A stretch of 41,164 nt of DNA from Clostridia bacterium (GTDB lineage Bacteria; Bacillota; Clostridia; Lachnospirales; Lachnospiraceae), in NCBI GenBank assembly GCA_910574835.1, contig CAJTDE010000037.1:1-41164 (forward strand), given 5' to 3'. The notes beneath the pieces are model-generated. The model worked only from the letters and a program-made list of their open reading frames with translations. It did no database searches and was not told the DNA's origin. Shown here in pieces: positions 16,800-24,544 of this stretch. The position numbers and the translations under genes were made by a program. Position 1 is the first letter of the stretch; each line of letters opens with the position of its first letter.

Positions 16800-17765
16800 C
16801 TAGTAAGAGCTTCCCTTTCTTCTGTTCTTAATAATGTCCAAAGTAACAGCAAAAATCAGAACAAATCCGGTAATGACATCCTGCCAGAAGCTGGCAACTC
16901 CAAGCATATTCATGCCATTACTCAAGGTTTCCAGCAAAAGAGCGCCAATTACACTTCCCATCAGAGAGCCTTTTCCTCCGGTCAGACTGACTCCTCCCAG
17001 TACGCAGGCCGAAATAGCCGTAAAATTTGTATTCTGTGCCGCTGCCGGAAGCGCCGCTCCCAACTGAGCCGTAAAGATAACAGTTGCCACGCCTGTCACC
17101 ACTCCATGAATCACAAACAATAGCAAAGTATCTCTTTTCACATTAATCCCTGAAAGATAGGCCACCTTCTGACTTCCGCCAATCACAAAAATTCTTCTTC
17201 CAAAGGCGGTATATTTTGCAACAATGCCGAACAGCAAAAGCAGCAACAGCATAATCCACGCCGCATTGGGCACCCCCATCGTTCTGGCTCGTCCTATAAA
17301 TTTAAACACATTATTTGTAATTGTTATCGATCTGGCATCCGTCAGAAGATAGGCAATACCGCGAAACATCTGCATACCTGCCAATGTGGCAATAAAAGGA
17401 TTCATTCCTACATAGGCGATCATAATTCCGTTATACACGCCTGTCAGAGCAGAAATCAGCATGCACACTGCCATAGCCGCCCATACACTGCTGCCGCCGC
17501 GCATCATAATTCCCATCACGCAGCTCCCCAGCGCAATGACCGATCCGGCCGAAAAATCAATCTGCCCCGCCGCGAGCACCAGACAGGTAGTCAGTGATAA
17601 AATCCCTACAATAGACGCATACAAAATGATGCTCATAAAATTTGTGAAGGACAAAAAGTATGGTGAGCAGACAGAGAAGAATATGATAATCACTGCATAA
17701 GCAAAAATCAGTGGCAGATAATCAATTTTCTTAACCTTTTGTATCCCTTGTTTTAAATTACTCAT
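16800..17765 (-). CDS. ABC sugar transporter permease (RbsC type)
   Basis: A 321-residue multi-pass inner-membrane protein of the ribose/galactose-type ABC importer family. Family motifs include AAGQIDFSAGSVIALGS near residue 65 and ISACVLGGVSLTGGKGS near 255. It lies 36 bases after the ATPase gene and completes a binding protein-ATPase-permease set. A single permease gene suggests a homodimer. Confidence 0.93.
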   Translation of the reverse strand: MSNLKQGIQKVKKIDYLPLIFAYAVIIIFFSVCSPYFLSFTNFMSIILYASIVGILSLTTCLVLAAGQIDFSAGSVIALGSCVMGIMMRGGSSVWAAMAVCMLISALTGVYNGIMIAYVGMNPFIATLAGMQMFRGIAYLLTDARSITITNNVFKFIGRARTMGVPNAAWIMLLLLLLFGIVAKYTAFGRRIFVIGGSQKVAYLSGINVKRDTLLLFVIHGVVTGVATVIFTAQLGAALPAAAQNTNFTAISACVLGGVSLTGGKGSLMGSVIGALLLETLSNGMNMLGVASFWQDVITGFVLIFAVTLDIIKNRRKGSSY

Positions 17766-17801
17766 TTCCTGTCATCCCTTCTATTCCAGTTCCGTAATAT
17801 C

Positions 17802-19295
17802 CTAAAAGTCATTACTGATTGCCGCCGCAACTATATTTGTCTGTGTCATCTCTTCTTTTTCCAATAAGGCGCTTTGTTTTCCCTCGTGAATGACCAAGAC
17901 CCGATCCGACATTGCCAAAAGCTCCGGCATCTCGGAAGTAATCATTATCACGGACACGCCCTTTTCCGTCAATGCATTTAAAAAGTGGTAGATTTCTGCT
18001 TTAGCGCCCACGTCAATTCCACGGGTGGGATCGTTTAGAATAATGATCTTGGGATCTGTCTCCAGGCATTTTGCAAGGACTACCTTCTGCTGATTTCCGC
18101 CGGAGAGCGATTCTGCAATCGTTTCGCCGGAGGGTGTTTTGATCCTCAGCTGCTCCATCCATTTCCGGCTGATGCTCTCTTCCCTTTTGTGATTTACAAT
18201 CCGGCTGTTTTTCCCTGTCTGATAATACAGGTTCATAATGTTGGATTTTACACTGTGCATCAGCACCAGACCTTCTTGCTTTCTGTCACTTGGCAGGAAT
18301 ACGATACCTTTTCGGATACATATCTCCGGGCTTTTCAGCCGAAGAAGCTCCCCTCCAAGGCGCACCTCCCCGGTATATTTGGAATAACATCCAAAAAGAG
18401 CCTGCCCCAATTCCAAATGTCCTGCGCCCATAAGTCCGTAAACGCCTAAAATCTCCCCCTTCTTTACGGTAAAATGAAGATCTGAAAGAAGATCCGTTCC
18501 AAATCCTTCCACAGACAGAAGGGTGCCGCCCGGGCGATTTGTTTTCTTTGGATACATGTCTGTAATCTTACGTCCGACCATCATAGAGATTAGATCATCC
18601 TTTGTTACGGCTCCTACCTGACATTCCCCTACGGTATGCCCGTCCCGCAGCACCACAACACGATCCGCGATCCGCATAATCTCCTCTATCTTATGTGTAA
18701 TAAGGATGATGCTGACACCTTTTTCCCGCAGCCCTTCGATACATTTCATTAACTCTTCGGTCTCTTTGTCATTCAAGGCTGAGGTAGGCTCATCCAGAAT
18801 CAAAACTTGTGCATTTTCATATACGGCCCGGGCTATCTCGATCTGCTGACACTCCGCCACACTGCATTTGCCCACCGGACGCTCCGGCGGAATATGGAGA
18901 TGAATCATATCCATTGCCTCTTTTGCAGCGGCATTTACTTCACTCCAGTTCACCAGCCGATGCCTTTTTTCTGTGTAATGCCTGATATACAGGTTCTCCG
19001 CAACTGACAAGAGAGGCAGAAATGCCAGCTCTTGATGTACTACACTGATTCCTGCCTCCTTTGCATCTACTGGTCCGTGGAATTTGATTGGCTCTCCCTT
19101 ATAATAAATCTCTCCTTCCTCCGGCGAATGGATTCCGGAAAGCACTTTAATCAATGTGGATTTTCCCGCTCCGTTTTCGCCTAAGAGGGCTAGAACTTCT
19201 CCCTTTCTCACCTCCAAGGAAACATCGTCCAATGCCTTCACTCCCGGAAAGATCTTCGTGATATGTTCTACCTTTAGCATTACGTCTTTATCCAA
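17802..19295 (-). CDS. ABC sugar transporter ATPase, two nucleotide-binding domains (RbsA/MglA type)
   Basis: A 497-residue tandem ATPase. The first domain has Walker A GENGAGKST and Walker B LILDEPTSAL. The second domain has the degenerate Walker A typical of this family (GLMGAGHLELG), signature LSGGNQQKVVLAK and NDPTRGIDVG. The start is probably the TTG at 19295, six bases after GAGGGA; an ATG at 19280 has no site. It energises uptake by the neighbouring permease. Confidence 0.93.
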   Translation of the reverse strand: MDKDVMLKVEHITKIFPGVKALDDVSLEVRKGEVLALLGENGAGKSTLIKVLSGIHSPEEGEIYYKGEPIKFHGPVDAKEAGISVVHQELAFLPLLSVAENLYIRHYTEKRHRLVNWSEVNAAAKEAMDMIHLHIPPERPVGKCSVAECQQIEIARAVYENAQVLILDEPTSALNDKETEELMKCIEGLREKGVSIILITHKIEEIMRIADRVVVLRDGHTVGECQVGAVTKDDLISMMVGRKITDMYPKKTNRPGGTLLSVEGFGTDLLSDLHFTVKKGEILGVYGLMGAGHLELGQALFGCYSKYTGEVRLGGELLRLKSPEICIRKGIVFLPSDRKQEGLVLMHSVKSNIMNLYYQTGKNSRIVNHKREESISRKWMEQLRIKTPSGETIAESLSGGNQQKVVLAKCLETDPKIIILNDPTRGIDVGAKAEIYHFLNALTEKGVSVIMITSEMPELLAMSDRVLVIHEGKQSALLEKEEMTQTNIVAAAISNDF

Positions 19296-19323
19296 ATCAA
19301 TTCCCTCTCTTTACAACTGCCGT

Positions 19324-20361
19324 TTACTTAAAATAGTCTCCAAAAGTGTCCATTACATTTGTCCGATCAACCATATAATGCTCCGGATAATACTCGGCCT
19401 CCAATTCTTCTCCTGCTGCAAGCTTGTCCAAAATCTCAAAGCAATATTTTCCGTAATTCTGAAAATCATACACAATGGTAGACTGATATACTTCCCATTC
19501 CGGCGCCTCCGGGGTATTCTCCAGGTAATCCAGATAATCATATTCTCCCTGGGAAACCATCAGGCAGTCGTTTTCTCTCTCCGCAATCTCAATGGCAGCG
19601 GACGCACCCAGACGATAGGTTACATGAGCCGGAGCCACCGCAATATGATGAAGATCCGGATGTGCTGTCAGGAAATCAGCAACCACATCCTGTGCGTCTG
19701 TCGTATCTGCACCTCCATCCACCTTAAATACCTTATCTTCCGGAAAATCCGGGAAAATCTCTTTGTAGCCGTCATAAATATTGTCCGTACGCGCCAGTAC
19801 TGTTTCACCGGAAATTGCATCCTCAATAATCAGAATACAGTCTGCCTCTCCCCATGCTTCCTTTACCCGGTTTGCCAGATCTTTTCCAACAATAGGTCCT
19901 ACACCATAGTTATCCGCCCCAAAATAAGTTGCTCCCTCGTGCTGGATATCCACTGCAACGACCGGCACACCGGCTTCATCCATCATCTCCATAATGGTAG
20001 GCGCCACACTGATATCTACATTATATTCAATCATATAGTCAATCCCCATCTGAAGCATCTGTGTCGCATTGGACACAGCCGTCTGTCCGTCCAGATTATT
20101 GTTCATGTAAACCAGCTCCCAGCCGCGTTTCTTAGCTTCCTTCTCCATACTTTCCTTGATTGCCGTATGCTGATATGCCGTCTCTGCAATATTGGCAAAA
20201 CCTACCACAATCTTTTCTTCCTTTGTCCCGCTGCTCTCTTGAGCCGCCCCGCCGCTTCCTTCTGCTGTCTGTGCCGGCTGCTCTTCTGCCGTGGTATTCC
20301 CGCATGCCGTCATTAAAACTCCCATGATCACGATGAATAAAATTGCTATTTTCTTCTTCAT
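19324..20361 (-). CDS. Sugar-binding lipoprotein of the ABC importer
   Basis: A 345-residue periplasmic-binding-protein homologue of the ribose class, exported as a lipoprotein: MKKKIAILFIVIMGVLMTAC ends in a lipobox cysteine. A Gly/Ser/Glu-rich linker follows, then KIVVGFANIAETAYQHTAIKE, the first strand of the binding fold. I chose the ATG at 20361 because AAGGGA is six bases upstream; an ATG two codons earlier is too close to it. A possible second operator lies 98 bases upstream. Confidence 0.92.
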   Translation of the reverse strand: MKKKIAILFIVIMGVLMTACGNTTAEEQPAQTAEGSGGAAQESSGTKEEKIVVGFANIAETAYQHTAIKESMEKEAKKRGWELVYMNNNLDGQTAVSNATQMLQMGIDYMIEYNVDISVAPTIMEMMDEAGVPVVAVDIQHEGATYFGADNYGVGPIVGKDLANRVKEAWGEADCILIIEDAISGETVLARTDNIYDGYKEIFPDFPEDKVFKVDGGADTTDAQDVVADFLTAHPDLHHIAVAPAHVTYRLGASAAIEIAERENDCLMVSQGEYDYLDYLENTPEAPEWEVYQSTIVYDFQNYGKYCFEILDKLAAGEELEAEYYPEHYMVDRTNVMDTFGDYFK

Positions 20362-20458
20362 AAACATTCCCTTTCTATTTTTGTTTTGTAATATTTCTCC
20401 CTGTACACTTTTTGAATCAATTACCGGTCACAAACACATATACTCTTCATTACCAAAA

Positions 20459-20474
20459 TGTGGTATCGTTCACA
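20459..20474. promoter_or_regulatory. Candidate second operator before the transporter genes
   Basis: The minus strand reads TGTGAACGATACCACA. The left half TGTGAACG is identical to the main operator at 24354-24369 and the right half is a partial mirror. It lies in the only sizeable gap (132 bases) inside the operon, next to TTGACC, a possible -35. It may add local control of the transporter, with low certainty. Confidence 0.4.
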
Positions 20475-20493
20475 CATTGGTCAAAAAATAAAA

Positions 20494-21531
20494 TTACTGA
20501 AAAATAAACGCTTTGGGATTCTCCTCCACAATCGTATGAACGGCTTCCGAAGCTATCCCTTCCTGCCGCATCATAGGCACAATATTGGCAAATACATGAT
20601 CGTATCCCCAACCGCCATATGCATGAAGGCTTGCTTTTAAGCATAGATCATTGGCAAGCAGAAGTTGTCTTGTATATCCCTTCTCCACCAGCTCTTTTAA
20701 CATCCTCACTCTGTCCACATCTGTCTCAAAGGGTCCGCCGGAAAATGCTCCTGGCTGGCGCTCCAGATAAAATTCTTTTCCAAAGTTGTCAAATTCCACA
20801 TATACACCCTTTTCCAATACCTGTAACAAGTATTCCCTGTCAAAGCTTACATCCAAATGACAGATACAGATCTGACCGGGTAAAACCCCTTCTGCTATTA
20901 AAAGCTCTATCGCCTCCAAGCCTGCCCGGCTCCAGGGATAAGTATGAAGATAAATAGGAAGCCCTGACTTTCTATGGGCCTTGGCTGCTGCCAGCAGACT
21001 TTTGCGCTCCGTCTCATAGATAATCTCGCTGGTTCCAACCTCACCAATCACACCAGGCTTGATCCCCGTATCTCCGATTCCGTTTTCAATCTCATCCAAT
21101 ATCTCGTCTGCAATCTCATCTACAGACAAACTTGCAATTCTTCCTATCGTTTCCTGCACAAAAAATCCGCATCCAACTGCTATCCGTATGCTGGTACGTT
21201 CGCTTATCTGCCGAAGCTTTTCTATGTCCCGTCCCAAGCCAACAGAAGTAACATCAATGAGAAGGTCACATTCTTGTTTTTCAAGAAAAGAAAGCTCCTC
21301 CGCGCAGATGTCCACATCGTCCAAAATAAGATTTTTCCGTACAATATAGGGGTTCCTCCTAAGAGCACCTAAGGTCTTCATGGTAATATCCCCATAAAAT
21401 AACAGCTTGTCTTCTTCTTTTACGGGTTCTATCGCCTCATGAGTCATATCCAGAAACAAGTGCTCATGCGGACAGATCAGCCTTACCTCTTCTCTGCAAA
21501 TCACCCCATTGATTGTATTGAGAGACTTCAT
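20494..21531 (-). CDS. Phosphotriesterase-family hydrolase
   Basis: A 345-residue TIM-barrel hydrolase of the phosphotriesterase/PTE-homology-protein family. Metal-site residues: HxH in CPHEHLFLD near residues 22-24, the glutamate in GVIGEVGTSE that replaces the carbamylated lysine in this subgroup, histidines in YLHTYPW and CHLDVS, and the aspartate in LANDLCLK. Related proteins act as lactonases or on acylated sugars. In this operon a sugar-lactone or sugar-ester substrate is plausible, but this is inference. It follows lacI-type regulator gene by 18 bases. Confidence 0.87.
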   Translation of the reverse strand: MKSLNTINGVICREEVRLICPHEHLFLDMTHEAIEPVKEEDKLLFYGDITMKTLGALRRNPYIVRKNLILDDVDICAEELSFLEKQECDLLIDVTSVGLGRDIEKLRQISERTSIRIAVGCGFFVQETIGRIASLSVDEIADEILDEIENGIGDTGIKPGVIGEVGTSEIIYETERKSLLAAAKAHRKSGLPIYLHTYPWSRAGLEAIELLIAEGVLPGQICICHLDVSFDREYLLQVLEKGVYVEFDNFGKEFYLERQPGAFSGGPFETDVDRVRMLKELVEKGYTRQLLLANDLCLKASLHAYGGWGYDHVFANIVPMMRQEGIASEAVHTIVEENPKAFIFQ

Positions 21532-21549
21532 ATCATGCCCCTTTCTCCA

Positions 21550-22590
21550 CTATGTGGTTTCACCCTGCCGTATCTGTGGAAGCAATCGCTCATTTCTTAT
21601 CTGGCCTTTGTTCTCGATTGCATCAATCAAAATCTCGGCGCTTCTTGCCCCCATCTCATACCTTGGCTGCGCCACAGTGGTGATATAAGGATGTATAATA
21701 CTGCATAAATCCAAACCGTCATGTCCAATCAGCGCAAATTCTTCGGGAATCTTGATTCCCTTCTCCTGAAATCTGGCCAGCAATGAAAGAGCCATCAAAT
21801 CATTTTCACAGTACAATGCAGTAGGTCTTACCCTTTGGGATAAGATTTTCTCCACAATCTTTTCCGCATATTCTATAGCATACTCCCATCGGCCGTGGCT
21901 CTGATAAAATGCGGCAGGCTCTAAACCATAACGCTTCACAGCGTCTTGAAAGCCTTTTGTTCTCTGTTTCCATATATCAAACTGAAATGTATCTTCGTAA
22001 GGCACTTTTTCTTTATACAATTCTTTCTGAAAACTCATGCAGCCATGTACACATGCCAATCTCGTATGTCCCTTTTCTATCAAATGCTTTGCCGCCATAT
22101 AGCTTCCCTGATAATTGTCTGTGACAACGGAACTGAATCCCTCAAGCTCCGTCTCATTGTCCATCAATACGCACTTGATTCCGGCCCGCTTCAATTCCAT
22201 CGCCTGTTCCATCGTAATTGCCAGGTGATGAAATACAACGCCGCCTATACAATGGTCCTGAAACATATTAATGTAGTCTCTTGTCCGCTCGTAGGAATGA
22301 GCGTCACACATCATACTGGTGTAGCCTCTGCAAAATGCCACTCTCTCAAAGCCCTGATTTACAAGATTATGAAAAGGATCAGAAATATTTGTCATAACAT
22401 GGGCAATTGTATAGCTGTGCTTTGTCACCAATGCTTTCGCCAGCATATTCGGCCTGTAATCCAATTCCTGAATCGCTTTCGATACTCTTTCTCTTGTTCC
22501 TGTGCCAACATAGCCATTGTTGTTAATTACTCTTGATACTGTTTGTCTGGAAACTCCTGCTCTTTTCGCCACTTCCTCTATGGTTGCCAT
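21550..22590 (-). CDS. LacI-family transcriptional regulator
   Basis: A 346-residue repressor-type protein. The helix-turn-helix is at the N-terminus (TIEEVAKRAGVSRQTVSRVI), with the hinge helix near 45-58 (YRPNMLAKAL) whose leucine inserts at a central CG step in this family. A periplasmic-binding-protein-like effector domain follows. It lies inside the operon it probably controls, 21 bases after the M24 gene. The CG-centred palindrome at 24354-24369 is its likely operator. Confidence 0.93.
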   Translation of the reverse strand: MATIEEVAKRAGVSRQTVSRVINNNGYVGTGTRERVSKAIQELDYRPNMLAKALVTKHSYTIAHVMTNISDPFHNLVNQGFERVAFCRGYTSMMCDAHSYERTRDYINMFQDHCIGGVVFHHLAITMEQAMELKRAGIKCVLMDNETELEGFSSVVTDNYQGSYMAAKHLIEKGHTRLACVHGCMSFQKELYKEKVPYEDTFQFDIWKQRTKGFQDAVKRYGLEPAAFYQSHGRWEYAIEYAEKIVEKILSQRVRPTALYCENDLMALSLLARFQEKGIKIPEEFALIGHDGLDLCSIIHPYITTVAQPRYEMGARSAEILIDAIENKGQIRNERLLPQIRQGETT

Positions 22591-22611
22591 CTGTGTTCAC
22601 CCTGTACTCTT

Positions 22612-23799
22612 CTATTTATTTTCTGTCAGCCATGCCTCAAAATATTCTCGCATAAAGGGAAACAAGGTTTGCGGTCCTTCTTCTGTTATAACAAATGCCT
22701 CTTCTATCCGATTGGAACCGCCCTTCAGTCCAAATAAACTGATATCTGTGTTGCACACCATACCGACTGCAAACGGCGTCTTTGTATGTTCGTCCGGATA
22801 AGGACTCTCTGCCTCCGCACATCCGATTCCGTGCAAAGGGGGATATACGTCATACTCTGAAAGACCTGCCTCACGAAAATAATCCCTGACTGCGCCTACA
22901 AAATTCTTCATAGGCTGACCTGCCTTTAAATAGGGCAATCCGGCTGCGCTGGCGTGTATTAAAACATCAATTACATGCTTGGTCTCCTTACTGTAACGAC
23001 CTACCGCATAGGGTAGTTCACAGGTAGACACATAGCCTTCATACTGAACTGCCAGAGCACACATAATCATGTCGCCATCCTCAATAATCTTATTCTCCGC
23101 TCTTCCTACAATCTTAGCGGAGCGTTCCCCCGAACCAAATACCGTGAAGGTGATATCCTCCGCTCCCGCCTGCCTTGCCGCACCCTCTGCGATACCTGCT
23201 GCATAACGTTCCGTTTTGCCGATAATATCCGCTTCCATCATGGCCCGAAAGCCTGCCTCCGCAATGCGCGCCGCTTCCTTAATGCATGCAATTTCATTTT
23301 CGCTCTTAATCATGCGAAGTTCTATGAGTATCTTTGCGCAGTCTACAAGCTCGCACTCAAATGCATCCTCTATGCTTTGCAGCAGAGCCGCCGACATATC
23401 TCCCATCCCTACGATTCCGAGGCGCTTTAATTCCCCATCTTTTTGCAGCTCCTCTTTCAACTTTCGAAAGCTTGTATAGGAAGCCAGGGGATAGTCAATC
23501 TCATCCGGTACTGTCACACATAGAAAATCCGGTATCAGCCGCACATCCTCCCAGATACTCATCTCTCTGGCTACCTGCTCTCCCTCGGGAGCGCAAAGTA
23601 CAATAGGCTGGCCGCTTCTTCCTAACAGCATGGCGCCCCGTTCAAAAATGGGCCAATAATTAGAGACATAACGCAAATTCTCTTTTCGATATTCATCGCC
23701 GTAAACCAGAATTGCCTCAATATTCTCATTATACATGCAAGCCCTGATTTTCTCAATTCTTTCTTCAAATTCACTTTTTGGTATACAAATCTTGCTCAT
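22612..23799 (-). CDS. M24 (creatinase/prolidase-like) protein lacking most metal ligands
   Basis: A 395-residue pita-bread-fold protein with start ATG 23799 (MSKICIPKSEFEER), chosen for AAGGA upstream; longer frames have no proper site. An N-terminal creatinase-type domain (residues 1-160) precedes the catalytic domain. The metal ligands of Xaa-Pro peptidases are mostly gone: alanine 248 and threonine 259 replace the two aspartates and D352 replaces the first glutamate, while H323 (HGIG) and E366 remain. Creatinase itself is a metal-free member of this fold, so a metal-independent C-N hydrolase or a binding role fits better than a peptidase. Confidence 0.85.
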   Translation of the reverse strand: MSKICIPKSEFEERIEKIRACMYNENIEAILVYGDEYRKENLRYVSNYWPIFERGAMLLGRSGQPIVLCAPEGEQVAREMSIWEDVRLIPDFLCVTVPDEIDYPLASYTSFRKLKEELQKDGELKRLGIVGMGDMSAALLQSIEDAFECELVDCAKILIELRMIKSENEIACIKEAARIAEAGFRAMMEADIIGKTERYAAGIAEGAARQAGAEDITFTVFGSGERSAKIVGRAENKIIEDGDMIMCALAVQYEGYVSTCELPYAVGRYSKETKHVIDVLIHASAAGLPYLKAGQPMKNFVGAVRDYFREAGLSEYDVYPPLHGIGCAEAESPYPDEHTKTPFAVGMVCNTDISLFGLKGGSNRIEEAFVITEEGPQTLFPFMREYFEAWLTENK

Positions 23800-23854
23800 G
23801 TTTTCTTTTTCCTTTCTCCTTCTCATTCCTCCTAATGACAGCTTCGCAATACTG

Positions 23855-24223
23855 CTATTCTCCATAACCAAGGGTTCCGATATAGGACAGGTTCGCCTGG
23901 CTGACATCGCATCGTCCATACTGGACAATCACACCGATATCGCTTCGGATGCGAAGCGAATACTGCTGATTGACGTCCAGCTCCACGCCTTGCAGCACTT
24001 CCTTGTCGTTGGTTCGAAAAGCGCTGATCCTCTGTGCCGGAGCAATGTACTCAATTCCCAGTATGGGTTCCCGATCGCTGAAGTAGATATCCAAGAAGCA
24101 ATGGGCGTCCTGTTCATTGCAGTTCAGAATCATAATCGCTTCATGGCCTTCATAGCTGGCTTCGCCAGGTTTCTCGGGCGGACGGTAGCCATCTACTACA
24201 TACCAGTTCTGTTTCCCTTCCAA
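23855..24223 (-). CDS. ASRT-family small-molecule-binding protein
   Basis: A 122-residue protein matching the family of Anabaena sensory rhodopsin transducer (Pfam ASRT), recognised from the order of conserved blocks: WYVVDGYRPP, SHE-like GHEAIMILN, DAHCFLDIYFSDREP, RISAFRTND, and GVIVQYGRCD. Length equals the family. No rhodopsin gene is present. Aravind and colleagues proposed that the family binds small molecules, probably sugars, which suits this operon. The start is a TTG at 24223 with GGAGG nine bases upstream; the frame is open further upstream but has no site there. First gene of the operon. Confidence 0.85.
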   Translation of the reverse strand: MEGKQNWYVVDGYRPPEKPGEASYEGHEAIMILNCNEQDAHCFLDIYFSDREPILGIEYIAPAQRISAFRTNDKEVLQGVELDVNQQYSLRIRSDIGVIVQYGRCDVSQANLSYIGTLGYGE

Positions 24224-24353
24224 ATATATGCACCTCCTATCTATAGCCGCTGCGCGGCAGCACGAAAGGGTAAAGCAATACATCCTTTTACAATCAATTT
24301 CCAGCTGCAAATGATTACTCCGATAAATTTCCTAGGCTTTACCGGTTTAAAAT

Positions 24354-24369
24354 ATGTGAACGTTCACAT
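24354..24369. promoter_or_regulatory. Palindromic operator of the catabolic operon
   Basis: ATGTGAACGTTCACAT is a perfect 16-base palindrome with a central CG, the form of LacI-family operators. It starts about ten bases downstream of the -10 box, so bound repressor would block initiation or escape. It differs at two or more positions from the CcpA cre consensus. The LacI-family protein at 21550-22590 is the likely ligand. Confidence 0.85.
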
Positions 24370-24379
24370 CTATAACTGT

Positions 24380-24408
24380 ATTATACGCTTTCACAAAATA
24401 GGTGTCAA
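24380..24408 (-). promoter_or_regulatory. Sigma-A promoter of the catabolic operon
   Basis: TTGACA (24403-24408) and TATAAT (24380-24385), both exact consensus, are 17 bases apart on the minus strand. A promoter this strong needs a repressor to be regulated, which fits the operator directly downstream. The leader before the first gene is about 150 bases long and contains a GC hairpin near 24240-24265. Confidence 0.93.
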
Positions 24409-24474
24409 TATATTTTAATTTTTTCGTCACCTTTTACAAATTCTTATATGCATTTTTGGTACTATTGAAAGAAA

Positions 24475-24520
24475 ACATCCTCATAGGATACGATATCTTC
24501 CGTAATTCCTGCAAGGATGT
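24475..24520 (-). terminator. Possible weak terminator after tex
   Basis: On the minus strand ACATCCT pairs with AGGATGT across a 32-base loop and is followed by TTTTCTTTC. The stem is short, so confidence is low. It is the only terminator candidate between tex and the next promoter. Confidence 0.3.
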
Positions 24521-24544
24521 CTCTTCACTGCCATGCAGTATCCA

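Noticed and set aside
19156-20316. Long plus-strand frame opposite the sugar-binding lipoprotein
   Set aside because: Shadow of the lipoprotein gene; no ribosome-binding site and no recognisable motifs.
24354-24369. CcpA catabolite-repression site
   Set aside because: The palindrome has a CG centre but departs from the cre consensus at two or more positions, and a dedicated LacI-family gene is in the operon.
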